Part shown: positions 1 to 8,317 of the stretch, piece after piece
Layout of the letters: every line of letters starts with the position of its first letter
How positions within the stretch are numbered: the stretch's first letter is position 1
Source: an uncultured Muribaculaceae bacterium
Lineage (GTDB): Bacteria > Bacteroidota > Bacteroidia > Bacteroidales > Muribaculaceae
Direction of reading: 5' to 3'
Length of the DNA: 36,023 nucleotides
Assembly: GCA_910579675.1 (NCBI GenBank)
Contig: CAJTUF010000024.1
Location: forward strand, 1-36,023
The notes under the pieces: model-generated
The model's database searches: none
The model's input: only the letters and a program-made list of their open reading frames with translations
Told to the model about the DNA's origin: nothing
Position numbers and translations under genes: made by a program

Positions 1-43
1 TTTTGAATTAAAGATAAATAACTGACATACAACATATAAAAAT

Positions 44-70
44 TTACCCGACTCGCTCTGAATCGGGTAA
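44..70. terminator. Hairpin at left edge, possible terminator
   Basis: Perfect 8-bp inverted repeat TTACCCGA (44-51) / TCGGGTAA (63-70). Read on the minus strand it is followed by a T-rich run (AAATTTTTATATG); on the plus strand the tail is G-rich. No gene ending at this hairpin is visible inside the window, so its owner is unknown. Bases 1-220 otherwise hold only the leader of the acetyltransferase gene. Confidence 0.35.
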
Positions 71-187
71 GGGTGTTGTGCGTTTATTTAAATTTTAAAT
101 GAAAGAGCCGTGGCGCCAAGATTTATCCGGCCATTGCTTCCGACCATCTGACTTTTTCCACCTGTTCATATTTATGGAATAATTGCT

Positions 188-195
188 TACCTTTG
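188..195 (+). promoter_or_regulatory. Bacteroidetes -7 element before the GNAT gene
   Basis: TACCTTTG matches the Bacteroidetes -7 consensus TAnnTTTG and lies 25 bases before the ATG at 221. No convincing -33 TTTG is seen at the expected 19-21 base spacing, so only half of the promoter is supported. Confidence 0.45.
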
Positions 196-220
196 TGGCG
201 ACCAATCAACTGTTATATCT

Positions 221-736
221 ATGCCTATACCCTCCCCTCTCATAATCCGACAAGCCACTGAATGTGACCTGCCCGATCTTGCCAGAATATTTGATGATGC
301 CCGCAGCCACCAAAGGAGATCCGGTTTCACCCAATGGGCCGACGACTATCCTCCAGCACGAGTGCTTCAAAGCGATATTGAGTCGGGACATGCCTATGTA
401 ATCGCAACTAAAGAGTCAAGAGCCGAGGGATATTTCTATCTTGCTTTCAACGATCCCGGCTATGACGGCACAGGAGTGGCGTGGCGCTACGATGGCCCGT
501 TTGCCGTAGTTCATCGTCTTGCCCTTTCGTCGGCTTTGCGCGGATGCGGATATGCCTCTGCAATATTAAACTATGCCCACAAGATAGCAAGCTCAAGTGG
601 CGCCGAAGCTATGAGGGTTGATACCGGCGAGGCAAACAGATGTATGCAGCATCTACTTGCGCGGCTCGGCTACGAAGCTGTGGGCTTGGTCGATTTTATC
701 TGGGGCCCCCGACTTGCCTACGAAATCCACTTATAG
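221..736 (+). CDS. GNAT family N-acetyltransferase
   Basis: A 171-residue protein with the layout of a GCN5-related acetyltransferase. These enzymes move an acetyl group from acetyl-CoA to an amine of a small molecule or protein. The N-terminal strand (LIIRQATECDLPDLARIF) is the usual opening of the fold. The acetyl-CoA pyrophosphate loop is visible as LRGCGYA (about residues 107-113) after the beta-4 strand VVHRLAL. The C-terminal part (NRCMQHLLARLGYEAVG) is the usual motif B region. The substrate cannot be predicted. The start is the ATG downstream of a -7 element. The gene converges on the trmN6 operon, with only 8 bases between the two stop codons and no terminator hairpin there. It has no co-directional neighbour in the window. 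Confidence 0.85.
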   Translation: MPIPSPLIIRQATECDLPDLARIFDDARSHQRRSGFTQWADDYPPARVLQSDIESGHAYVIATKESRAEGYFYLAFNDPGYDGTGVAWRYDGPFAVVHRLALSSALRGCGYASAILNYAHKIASSSGAEAMRVDTGEANRCMQHLLARLGYEAVGLVDFIWGPRLAYEIHL

Positions 737-744
737 CCCGATAT

Positions 745-1500
745 TTAGAAATCAAGATAAAAATCTTTGGTGAGATCGATATATGGCTCCGTGAATATTA
801 TAATGCCGTCAGGCGACGAGGTGCGTATATCGAGTCTCGACGCAGCAACTGCGACACCTTTCGACTCAGCACGCCTCATCATAGTCCACACACGACGCTG
901 GGGTCGCTTGTCTGAATGTGATGCAATATCAACAACCTCCACAGGATTCATACGCGCCAGCTCGGCGGCAAGCGTGATCTCATCGTTCCTATCGTAGGGA
1001 GCGATAAACACCAATCTGCCTCCGGGAGCCAGTCGCTCGACAGCAATTCCGATCAGCGACACTGGACTGAGCGATCCATCCTGCCGGGCTATTGCACGGC
1101 GGGCATCGGGCGATCGACCTCCTGTCGTGGCAAAAAAAGGTGGATTCGACACAATCATATCGGGATCTTTGAGCCGGATGCTTACAGATGTCACATCCCC
1201 CTCTACCACCTCCACGCGATCGTGCCATGGCGAAGCTCCGGCGTTTTCCTTACATTCAAGCGCCGCCACGCTATCAATCTCTATCGCAGATATATGGGCC
1301 GACGGATATCTCTGAGCAAGCATGAGTGCAATGAGTCCAGTCCCTGCCCCGACATCCCATATCTCTCCAGGCGATGGAGCAGAGGCTAACGCGCCTATTA
1401 TCACGCCGTCGGTACCCACCTTCTGGGCGCTCCGCGTGTTTGATATCGCGAAGCGCTTGAAGCGGAAGATGTCTTTAGAGCGTCGCGCCGGCTCACTCAT
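745..1500 (-). CDS. trmN6: tRNA1(Val) (adenine37-N6)-methyltransferase TrmN6 (YfiC family)
   Basis: A 251-residue class I SAM-dependent methyltransferase. The SAM-binding loop DVGAGTG is at about residues 49-55, and the amino-methyltransferase motif NPPF at 119-122 is typical of enzymes that methylate an exocyclic adenine amine. The opening FRFKRFAISNTRSAQKVGTD is the N-terminal signature of the YfiC/TrmN6 family, which makes m6A37 in tRNA-Val. I chose the ATG at 1500 because the family starts close to this motif. It also gives an 8-base overlap with the stop of the upstream peptidase gene, which suggests translational coupling. A longer reading to 1566 would intrude deeply into that gene. 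This is the last gene of a four-gene minus-strand operon. The functional assignment rests on motifs only; the exact tRNA target is inferred from the family. Confidence 0.85.
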   Translation of the reverse strand: MSEPARRSKDIFRFKRFAISNTRSAQKVGTDGVIIGALASAPSPGEIWDVGAGTGLIALMLAQRYPSAHISAIEIDSVAALECKENAGASPWHDRVEVVEGDVTSVSIRLKDPDMIVSNPPFFATTGGRSPDARRAIARQDGSLSPVSLIGIAVERLAPGGRLVFIAPYDRNDEITLAAELARMNPVEVVDIASHSDKRPQRRVWTMMRRAESKGVAVAASRLDIRTSSPDGIIIFTEPYIDLTKDFYLDF

Positions 1501-2737
1501 CGCCCGAAGGTGTATAAATAAGGGTTGAGCATCGGTCGCGGCGCAGTATTTCAGCTGCACAGTCACGGATCTGTTCCGGCGTCACACTGCGGTAATTATC
1601 CACTCGTGCATTGATGTCGGCTCCCTGCATTTCAGCCTGAGCTATCTCTTCTGCACAGGCCACATAGCTCATCTGCCCAAAAGCATTGAGCGATGCAAAC
1701 CGCGCGGTGCATCTTTTGAGCTCCGACACTGATGCTTTATCAGATACCAAACGGTCAATCTGATCCCAAATCAGTAGCTCAGCCCGCTCAATTGCGTCTG
1801 CATTATTGTCGCGTAGATTGGCCGACACAAGGAGCAAACCAGGCTCATCGCTGCCTATGATTGAGGCATCAGCAGCCGAAATCACATCGCCGGCCATCAC
1901 TACGTCGCGTACAAGCCTTGATGCTTGTCCATTGGCAAGAATATCGGTTATTACATCAGCTTCGATATATCCCGGGGCTCCGTGGGCCGCCATCGGAAAT
2001 GCCATAACTATCTTGGTATGCGGCACAGCGCCACTGACCACCTTTCGCCGCGCTTCCGTCACCGGCGGCTCTTGACTGTAGAGCCTCGGTGCGATTCTGC
2101 ATCTCGGGATATCGCCGAAATAGCGTTGCGCAAGATCAAAGGCCCGGTCGGGAGTAATGTTGCCCGATACCGCCAGCACAGCATTGTCGGGTGAATAATG
2201 CGACTCAAAAAATGATGTAACATCGCTGTCGGTAACCGATGCCACATGGTCGGGAGTGAGGCCAAGAGTGGGATAGCGGTATGGATGCACTGTATAAGCC
2301 AGACCTCTGAGATGGTGCATCAAATCACCGTATGGAGCATTCAGGCAGGTCTGCTTAAACTCCTCCACCACTACATCTTTTTGCACCTCAAGCACCCTCC
2401 CCGTAAGAATAGGGGCAAGCATACGGTCGCTCTCTACCCAAAATGCTGTCTCGACATTAACGGCCGGCACTATGGTGTAGAAATTAGTGAAATCATTGGA
2501 GGTCCAGGCATTATTGACACCACCGGCGTGCTCTACGGCACTGTCAAAATCGGGCACATTGGCCGACCCTCCAAACATGAGATGTTCAAAGAGATGAGCC
2601 ATGCCGGTGCGCGACGGACTTTCGTCGCGCGCACCGGCATTGTAAAGTATGTCAAGGGCTACCATGGCCGTGTTGCGGTCGGGGTGTACCACCACCCGCA
2701 ATCCGTTGCCGAGGGTTGCCCTATGAATCTCAAGCAT
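1493..2737 (-). CDS. M16 family zinc metallopeptidase
   Basis: A 414-residue protein with the inverted zinc motif HLFEH (residues 48-52) of the M16 (pitrilysin / processing-peptidase) family. It is followed at the usual distance by the conserved acidic segment VVVEEF (about 122-127), which supplies the third zinc ligand. The length fits a single M16B subunit of two similar halves, the second of which lacks a zinc site. No signal peptide is visible, so it is probably cytoplasmic or exported by an unknown route. M16B enzymes degrade or process peptides; the substrate is unknown. The start codon overlaps the stop of the cyclophilin gene by one base (TGATG), and the 3' end overlaps trmN6 by 8 bases, so the three are almost certainly co-transcribed and coupled. 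Confidence 0.88.
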   Translation of the reverse strand: MLEIHRATLGNGLRVVVHPDRNTAMVALDILYNAGARDESPSRTGMAHLFEHLMFGGSANVPDFDSAVEHAGGVNNAWTSNDFTNFYTIVPAVNVETAFWVESDRMLAPILTGRVLEVQKDVVVEEFKQTCLNAPYGDLMHHLRGLAYTVHPYRYPTLGLTPDHVASVTDSDVTSFFESHYSPDNAVLAVSGNITPDRAFDLAQRYFGDIPRCRIAPRLYSQEPPVTEARRKVVSGAVPHTKIVMAFPMAAHGAPGYIEADVITDILANGQASRLVRDVVMAGDVISAADASIIGSDEPGLLLVSANLRDNNADAIERAELLIWDQIDRLVSDKASVSELKRCTARFASLNAFGQMSYVACAEEIAQAEMQGADINARVDNYRSVTPEQIRDCAAEILRRDRCSTLIYTPSGDE

Positions 2738-3618
2738 CAGTTTTTATCTGCCGGACCAACAACTTTCATCGATATGATGCGCACATCTTCTACAGGGCGG
2801 TCGGCGGCTCCTGTCTCAACCTTCTGGATAGCATCGACCACATCCATACCTTCGATCACCTCACCATACACAGTATAAGCGCCATCAAGATGGGGTGTTC
2901 CGCCGACAGAGGTATAAGCCTCGCGCTGTTCAGGCGTAAAGCCTACATTCTGCTCCTTCACCATAGCGTCGCTCTTCTTGATCAGTTCATCCTGAAGTGC
3001 ATTCAGACCGGCCTGATCACGGTTGCGTCGCATAGCCATGATAGTGTCGCGCTGCTCGCGGGCAAGAGCGTCGAATATCTCTTTCTGACGGGTGAGACGC
3101 AGGCGTTGCTCCATCTGGTCAAGCTGTGCTGGCGTGTAGCTTTTTCCGGTAACGATATAAAACTGCGATCCCGAAGATTTCTTGTCTGGATTGACAGCAT
3201 CGCCCTGACGGGCTGCTGCAAGTGCTCCGCGTTTATGGAAATGCTTGGGATACACAAACTCAGCGTCAATCTGGTAAGGCACATCACCTCCACCGAGCTG
3301 AGCCCCGGCTGAGGCATTGCGCGAGTCGGGATCGCCCCCCTGGATCATAAACTCGTTTATCACACGATGGAAGAGCAATCCGTCGTAGAATCCTTCCGAA
3401 GCGAGTTTCACAAAGTTTTCCATGTGGCGGGGGGTGTCGCCGTAGAGGAGGAGTTTGATGGGGCCGAGGGTGGTGGTCATCTCCACCACTATATCTTCTT
3501 TGGGGGCCTGAGTGTTGGCGGTATGGGCTGTTGTCATTATTGTAGTGTTAGGGAGTGCAAATGCGGCAGCAGGCAGGAGTGCGGCTGCGACAGCGATATT
3601 TCGGAGTAAATTGTTCAT
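2737..3618 (-). CDS. Secreted cyclophilin-type peptidyl-prolyl isomerase
   Basis: A 293-residue protein with an N-terminal signal peptide (hydrophobic core VAAALLPAAAFA), so it is probably periplasmic or a surface protein. The cyclophilin domain shows the catalytic block FHRVINEFMIQGGDP and the strand SGSQFYIVTG, with the Arg, Phe, Met and Gln of the proline-binding pocket intact. It catalyses cis-trans isomerisation of Xaa-Pro bonds during protein folding. Between SGSQFYIVTG and the closing GAYTVYGEV there is an insertion of about 80 residues, rich in charged residues and Gln, that is probably helical. A GTG lies one codon upstream (3621), but the ATG at 3618 gives a normal signal peptide. 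The gene is 32 bases from the upstream hypothetical gene and overlaps the M16 gene by one base. Confidence 0.9.
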   Translation of the reverse strand: MNNLLRNIAVAAALLPAAAFALPNTTIMTTAHTANTQAPKEDIVVEMTTTLGPIKLLLYGDTPRHMENFVKLASEGFYDGLLFHRVINEFMIQGGDPDSRNASAGAQLGGGDVPYQIDAEFVYPKHFHKRGALAAARQGDAVNPDKKSSGSQFYIVTGKSYTPAQLDQMEQRLRLTRQKEIFDALAREQRDTIMAMRRNRDQAGLNALQDELIKKSDAMVKEQNVGFTPEQREAYTSVGGTPHLDGAYTVYGEVIEGMDVVDAIQKVETGAADRPVEDVRIISMKVVGPADKN

Positions 3619-3650
3619 CACGGTAAGGATCTGCAGTAGGCTCTAAGGCA

Positions 3651-4028
3651 TCATATGGCCGAAGAGGAAACGACGCGTTTGTAGATGCGCCTGAAATTGT
3701 TATCGGCTTCAGCCAACTCAACCACATGATCGGCATAGTCGACACCCCACAGCGACGGCAGGAGGTCGGCGATAAACTTGCGCTCGCGGTCACGGTCGAT
3801 AGAGGCCGCCACCAGCCTGTCGATATCGGCTTTGAATCCATCGCGGTTGATAGCAGCGAGATATCGGGCAGCGCTGACCATAAATTGACCGGTGAGATCA
3901 ACTCTGATCATGTTGTCTACCAGATCCGACATCATGTCGGTACAGGTGTCGATATGATTTGCTATGTATTCATAGGTAAGCAGGCCATCGCAGTCTTTTG
4001 CGAGTTCCTTCTTCAAAGCTTCGTCCAT
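3651..4028 (-). CDS. Conserved-looking hypothetical protein, first gene of the minus-strand operon
   Basis: A 125-residue, acidic, mostly helical protein with no signal peptide, membrane segment or motif that I recognise. It has good coding character: ATG start, codon use like its neighbours, and a -7 promoter element 36 bases upstream. It sits 32 bases before the cyclophilin gene on the same strand, so it probably leads the operon hypothetical - cyclophilin - M16 peptidase - trmN6. It diverges from phoH across a 200-base intergenic region. No function is proposed. Confidence 0.7.
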   Translation of the reverse strand: MDEALKKELAKDCDGLLTYEYIANHIDTCTDMMSDLVDNMIRVDLTGQFMVSAARYLAAINRDGFKADIDRLVAASIDRDRERKFIADLLPSLWGVDYADHVVELAEADNNFRRIYKRVVSSSAI

Positions 4029-4063
4029 AGGTGTAGAGGTTGCGTTGAGTTATTATCTGACTG

Positions 4064-4097
4064 CAAAATTAGCCACAAAATGATAATAAGGCCACAA
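4064..4097 (-). promoter_or_regulatory. Candidate promoter for the hypothetical-cyclophilin-M16-trmN6 operon
   Basis: Read on the minus strand, TAATTTTG (4071 down to 4064) fits the -7 consensus TAnnTTTG. A TTTG (4097 down to 4094) lies 22 bases further upstream, slightly longer than the usual 19-21. The predicted transcript would start about 30 bases before the ATG at 4028. Confidence 0.5.
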
Positions 4098-4135
4098 ATT
4101 CGGCATAAAAATTTCGCCATCAACCAAACTTACGC

Positions 4136-4143
4136 TAACTTTG
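4136..4143 (+). promoter_or_regulatory. Bacteroidetes -7 element for phoH
   Basis: TAACTTTG matches TAnnTTTG. It lies 85 bases before the phoH ATG, giving an unusually long leader that contains a strong hairpin. No clear -33 TTTG is seen. Confidence 0.5.
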
Positions 4144-4158
4144 TGTGATTATATAATC

Positions 4159-4198
4159 AGAAGGAAGGGGCCATTTGGTGCTTCCCCGCCTTCTTTTT
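4159..4198 (+). terminator. Attenuator-like hairpin with T tract in the phoH leader
   Basis: AGAAGG (4159-4164) and GGGG (4167-4170) pair with CCCC (4184-4187) and CCTTCT (4189-4194). This makes a 10-bp stem with a small internal loop, followed directly by TTTT. It lies between the -7 element and the phoH start codon, on the phoH strand, so it has the form of an intrinsic terminator inside a leader. No coding leader peptide or known riboswitch is recognisable. Confidence 0.45.
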
Positions 4199-4228
4199 CC
4201 ATTATTCAAGCAACTCCAACATCACTAT

Positions 4229-5230
4229 ATGATCGAACGCCTCGTAATCATAGATTCAGCCGATCCCGCAAGTTTTTACGGGGTCAACAACTCAAACATG
4301 CAGCTTATCCGAAACCTGTTTCCCAAGCTCCGCATAGCAGCGCGAGGGCAGGTGATCAAGGTGATCGGCGAGGAGAAGGAGACTTCCGATTTCGAGAAAG
4401 CGATCCACCGCATGGAACAGTATTGCATCCGCCACAATTCGCTCACTGAAGATGCAATCATCGAAGCCGCAAGAGGAGAGATGCCCAAAGATGCCAAAGC
4501 TGGCGATGGCGTGATCATTTTCGGCATAAATGGCAAGCCGATATCAGCCCGCAATGCCAACCAGAAACGGATGGTCGATTCTTTTGGCCGCAACGATCTG
4601 ACTTTTGCCCTCGGCCCTGCCGGCACAGGCAAGACCTATATAGCGATAGCCTTGGCTGTAAGGGCGCTGAAAAACAAGGAGGCGCGCCGGATAATCCTTT
4701 CGAGGCCAGCAGTGGAAGCCGGAGAGAAACTTGGTTTTCTGCCTGGCGACATGAAGGATAAAATCGACCCGTATCTGCAGCCGCTCTACGATGCCCTCGA
4801 AGACATGATACCTCAGATCAAGCTGAAGGAGTATATGGAAACAGGCGTGATACAGATAGCTCCGCTCGCTTTCATGCGCGGCCGCACCCTCAATGATGCT
4901 ATAATTGTGCTTGACGAGGCTCAGAACACCACCACCCACCAGATTAAGATGTTTCTCACGCGCCTTGGCATGAACGCCAAGATGATAGTGACCGGCGATG
5001 TCACTCAGATCGACCTCCCGCGCTCAACGGCCTCCGGTCTGATACATGTGCTGAAAGTCTTGAAAGGTGTGCCGGGAATAGGGCGCATCGACTACGACCG
5101 CAAGGACATCGTGCGCCATCCGCTTGTGCAACGTATCGTCGATGCCTACGACCGTTACGATCACGCTCTCGAGTCTTCAGCCTCTGCCGATCCATCCGAC
5201 GACGGCGTCCGCGAGTCATCCGACCTCTGA
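4229..5230 (+). CDS. phoH: PhoH-like P-loop ATPase
   Basis: A 333-residue PhoH family protein. It carries the Walker A loop GPAGTGKT (residues 129-136) and Walker B VLDEAQN (about 227-233). The conserved block RPAVEAGEKLGFLPGD lies between them, in the order typical of the family. PhoH proteins are cytoplasmic ATPases related to superfamily I helicases and are linked to RNA metabolism. The biochemical role is not fixed. The short N-terminal extension that precedes the ATPase core in PhoH (YbeZ) proteins is present; there is no PIN domain. I start at the ATG at 4229, matching the family N-terminus (MIERLVIIDS), rather than at an upstream start at 4175 that falls inside the leader hairpin. No ybeY or miaB is next to it. 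Confidence 0.92.
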   Translation: MIERLVIIDSADPASFYGVNNSNMQLIRNLFPKLRIAARGQVIKVIGEEKETSDFEKAIHRMEQYCIRHNSLTEDAIIEAARGEMPKDAKAGDGVIIFGINGKPISARNANQKRMVDSFGRNDLTFALGPAGTGKTYIAIALAVRALKNKEARRIILSRPAVEAGEKLGFLPGDMKDKIDPYLQPLYDALEDMIPQIKLKEYMETGVIQIAPLAFMRGRTLNDAIIVLDEAQNTTTHQIKMFLTRLGMNAKMIVTGDVTQIDLPRSTASGLIHVLKVLKGVPGIGRIDYDRKDIVRHPLVQRIVDAYDRYDHALESSASADPSDDGVRESSDL

Positions 5231-5251
5231 CATATCATATTTGCAACAGCA

Positions 5252-5292
5252 GCAACGCCGCCCGGGTTTCATCAGAAGCCGGGCGGCGTTGC
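5252..5292. terminator. Bidirectional terminator hairpin between phoH and typA
   Basis: Perfect 14-bp inverted repeat GCAACGCCGCCCGG (5252-5265) / CCGGGCGGCGTTGC (5279-5292) with a 13-base loop. It lies between two convergent genes. Neither flank has a long T run, so it may work as a hairpin alone or with Rho. Confidence 0.65.
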
Positions 5293-5332
5293 TATCAAAT
5301 AACACAGAAGCCTGATTGCCGTTGGTAGATGA

Positions 5333-7135
5333 TTACTGCTTGTTAGCGCGTTTGCGTTCGAGTTCATCAAGGATGATCTTGCGCAGACGGATATGGTGAG
5401 GTGTCACCTCTACATATTCATCCTCCTTGATATATTCGAGGGCTTCCTCAAGCGAGAACACCACGGGAGGCACAATCCTTGCCTTGTCATCGGCACCGGA
5501 AGCGCGCATATTGGTCAGCTTCTTCGATTTGGTCACGTTGACCACAATATCGTTGTCCTTCGCATTTTCGCCTACAACCTGACCGGCATACACCTCTTCC
5601 TGAGGGAAGATAAAGAATCGGCCTCTATCCTGAAGTTTGTCAATGGCATAGGCATAGGCCGTACCGGCCTCCATAGCGATTAGCGAGCCATTGGTGCGAC
5701 GCTCGATATCGCCTTTCCAAGGTTGATATTCAAGAAAGCGATGAGCCATTATTGCCTCGCCGGCTGAAGCGGTGAGAACATTGTTACGCAAGCCAATGAT
5801 TCCTCGCGACGGTATGTTAAACTCAAGCTGCACACGGTCATTTTGTGTCGTCATGGCGGTGAGATCTCCCTTGCGGCGAGTCACCATGTCGATCATCTTT
5901 GATGAATATTCCTCCGGCACATTGATAGTCAGCAACTCAACGGGCTCACATTTCCGACCGTCGATCTCCTTTACAATAACCTGAGGTTGCCCTACCTGCA
6001 ACTCATAACCCTCACGACGCATTGTCTCGATAAGCACTGAGAGATGAAGCACGCCGCGACCATAGACAATCCATACGCCGTCGGCATCGAGCTGACGCTC
6101 CACGCGAAGGGCAAGGTTGCGGTCGAGCTCGCGGGTGAGGCGGTCGCCGATGTGACGCGAGGTGACATATTTGCCGTCGCGTCCGAAGAAGGGACTGTCG
6201 TTGATGGTAAATGTCATCGACATAGTGGGCTCGTCGATAGCTATGCGTGGCAGAGCCTCGGGAGTAGAGAAATCGGCAATTGTGTCGCCAATTTCAAAAT
6301 TCTCCAGACCTACGATGGCACATATGTCGCCACTTTCCACGCTTTCCACCTTCTTGCGGCCCATGCCTTCAAATGTGTGAAGCTCCTTGATGCGCTGTTT
6401 TACAATCGAGCCGTCCTTCTTCATCAGTGCAATATCCATGCCTTCGCGGATAGTGCCACGATGAACACGTCCTATAGCTATTCTGCCCACATATGTCGAG
6501 AAGTCGAGGCTTGTGATCACCATTTGGGCGGGGCCCTCAATGGTAGTGGGGGCAGGTATGGTGTCTATGATGGTGTCAAGAGCTGCCAGAATATTATCGG
6601 CCGGCTCGCGCCAATCGCGGCTCATCCAGCCCTGCTTGGCTGATCCATAGACGGTGGGAAAGTCGAGCTGATCTTCGGTGGCATCAAGATTAAACATGAG
6701 ATCAAACACCATCTCCTGAACCTCGTCGGGGCGGCATCCGGGCTTATCAACCTTATTGATCACCACTACTGGCTTGAGTCCCATCTGAATGGCCTTCTGG
6801 AGCACGAAGCGGGTTTGGGGCATCGGGCCTTCAAAGGCATCAACCAGAAGGAGACATCCGTCGGCCATGTTGAGCACACGCTCCACCTCACCACCAAAAT
6901 CGGCGTGTCCCGGAGTGTCGATGATATTGATCTTATAACCCTTGTAATTGATTGATACGTTTTTCGACAGAATGGTGATACCGCGCTCGCGCTCGAGATC
7001 ATTATTGTCGAGGATTAGCTCTCCCGTCGACTGATTGTCGCGGAAAAGGTTTCCGGCCATGAGCATTTTGTCGACAAGAGTAGTCTTGCCATGGTCAACG
7101 TGCGCTATGATGGCTATATTGCGTATATTCTGCAT
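5333..7135 (-). CDS. typA: Ribosome-associated GTPase TypA/BipA
   Basis: A 600-residue translational GTPase of the EF-G-like BipA family. G1 is AHVDHGKT (residues 11-18), G3 DTPGH (73-77) and G4 NKVD (127-130), followed by the domain II barrel, the EF-G C-terminal fold and the BipA-specific C-terminal domain. The G2 region RGITI is intact. It binds the ribosome and supports 50S assembly and stress adaptation. I place the start at the ATG at 7135 (MQNIRNIAIIAHVD), which matches the family. A longer frame to 7240 would cover the likely promoter. It converges on phoH and diverges from ftsY across a 211-base intergenic region. Confidence 0.96.
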   Translation of the reverse strand: MQNIRNIAIIAHVDHGKTTLVDKMLMAGNLFRDNQSTGELILDNNDLERERGITILSKNVSINYKGYKINIIDTPGHADFGGEVERVLNMADGCLLLVDAFEGPMPQTRFVLQKAIQMGLKPVVVINKVDKPGCRPDEVQEMVFDLMFNLDATEDQLDFPTVYGSAKQGWMSRDWREPADNILAALDTIIDTIPAPTTIEGPAQMVITSLDFSTYVGRIAIGRVHRGTIREGMDIALMKKDGSIVKQRIKELHTFEGMGRKKVESVESGDICAIVGLENFEIGDTIADFSTPEALPRIAIDEPTMSMTFTINDSPFFGRDGKYVTSRHIGDRLTRELDRNLALRVERQLDADGVWIVYGRGVLHLSVLIETMRREGYELQVGQPQVIVKEIDGRKCEPVELLTINVPEEYSSKMIDMVTRRKGDLTAMTTQNDRVQLEFNIPSRGIIGLRNNVLTASAGEAIMAHRFLEYQPWKGDIERRTNGSLIAMEAGTAYAYAIDKLQDRGRFFIFPQEEVYAGQVVGENAKDNDIVVNVTKSKKLTNMRASGADDKARIVPPVVFSLEEALEYIKEDEYVEVTPHHIRLRKIILDELERKRANKQ

Positions 7136-7229
7136 CGCGGTAAGGATGAGGTGATTGAGTCTATTGGAAATAGGATTAGCTGTGGTGATGGAGCCACACG
7201 GACCGACGCCCGTGTCCAATTTCAGCCCG

Positions 7230-7237
7230 CAAAAGTA
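7230..7237 (-). promoter_or_regulatory. Bacteroidetes -7 element for typA
   Basis: Minus-strand TACTTTTG (7237 down to 7230) fits TAnnTTTG and would give a leader of about 85-90 bases. No good -33 element is seen. It lies inside the longer alternative typA frame, which argues for the start at 7135. Confidence 0.4.
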
Positions 7238-7311
7238 CAAAAAATCCCCGACATTATCGCTCCGCAGCCCCCTTTATTTATCTCCCGGCCTGTTATATCA
7301 ATTATTTTAGC

Positions 7312-7319
7312 TACCTTTG
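7312..7319 (+). promoter_or_regulatory. Bacteroidetes -7 element for the ftsY-rimO-menF operon
   Basis: TACCTTTG matches TAnnTTTG and lies 27 bases before the ftsY ATG at 7347. The -33 element is weak. Confidence 0.5.
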
Positions 7320-7346
7320 CAGCTGTTAATCCGCAAAGAATTCACT

Positions 7347-8309
7347 ATGGGATTTTTTTCACGCTTCTTCAACAAGGAGAAAAAAGAGACACTCGACAAA
7401 GGGCTGGAGCGCACCAAGACAGGTGTGTTTCAGAAAATCAGCCGCGCCATAGCCGGGCGCACTTCTATCGACGATGATTTTCTCGACGAGCTTGAGGAGA
7501 TTTTCGTAACCAGCGATGTGGGTGTCGACACCACCTTAAAGATCATCGAGCGCATCCAGGCGCGCGCCGCTCGCGACAAATATGTCACGACAGGAGAACT
7601 CAACAAGATGCTCCGCCAGGAGATCACGGCGCTGCTTACCGAAAATGATGCAACCACTATGGCCGATGAGGATTTTTCACTCCCTGCCGACCATAAGCCT
7701 CATGTAATAATGGTGGTAGGCGTAAATGGTGCAGGAAAAACCACCACCATAGGCAAATTGGCCGCCCAGTTCAAGGCTAAGGGGCATAGAGTAATGCTTG
7801 GCGCTGCCGATACTTTCCGTGCTGCTGCCACAGAGCAACTCGACGTATGGGGCGAGCGTGCAGGTGTGCCCGTTATCAAGCAGCGACAGGGAGCCGACCC
7901 TGCCGCAGTGGCTTTCGATACTCTCCAGAGTGCTGTTGCCAATGATGTTGACGTGGTGATTATTGATACAGCCGGTCGTCTCCACAACCAGAAGGGTCTC
8001 ATGGATGAACTATCCAAGATACGTCGCGTGATGGACCGTGTGGTGCCCGGCGCTCCACATGAAGTGCTCCTTGTGCTCGACGGTTCAACCGGACAGAATG
8101 CCTTTGAACAGGCTCGTCAGTTTGTTGCGGCCACACAGGTCACCGGGCTTGTTATAACGAAACTCGACGGCACCGCCAAAGGTGGTGTGGTCATAGGCAT
8201 TTCCGATCAATTCCGCATACCGGTCAAATATATTGGCCTTGGCGAGAAAATCACCGATCTTCAGGTGTTCCGCAAAGAGGAGTTTGTCGATTCCCTTTTC
8301 CCCGATTGA
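7347..8309 (+). CDS. ftsY: Signal recognition particle receptor FtsY
   Basis: A 320-residue SRP GTPase. The NG domain covers nearly the whole protein. G1 is GVNGAGKT (residues 125-132), followed by the SRP-family loop DTFRAAA, then DTAGR (207-211), and TKLDG near the C-terminus with the adjacent GTAKGG. The acidic A domain of proteobacterial FtsY is absent; only a short basic start (FFSRFFNKEKK) precedes the N domain, as in other Bacteroidetes. It docks ribosome-SRP complexes at the membrane for co-translational insertion. The start is the ATG at 7347; an upstream reading from 7317 would begin inside the -7 element. It is the first gene of a tight operon with rimO (8-base gap) and menF. Confidence 0.96.
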   Translation: MGFFSRFFNKEKKETLDKGLERTKTGVFQKISRAIAGRTSIDDDFLDELEEIFVTSDVGVDTTLKIIERIQARAARDKYVTTGELNKMLRQEITALLTENDATTMADEDFSLPADHKPHVIMVVGVNGAGKTTTIGKLAAQFKAKGHRVMLGAADTFRAAATEQLDVWGERAGVPVIKQRQGADPAAVAFDTLQSAVANDVDVVIIDTAGRLHNQKGLMDELSKIRRVMDRVVPGAPHEVLLVLDGSTGQNAFEQARQFVAATQVTGLVITKLDGTAKGGVVIGISDQFRIPVKYIGLGEKITDLQVFRKEEFVDSLFPD

Positions 8310-8317
8310 TTTCAATT

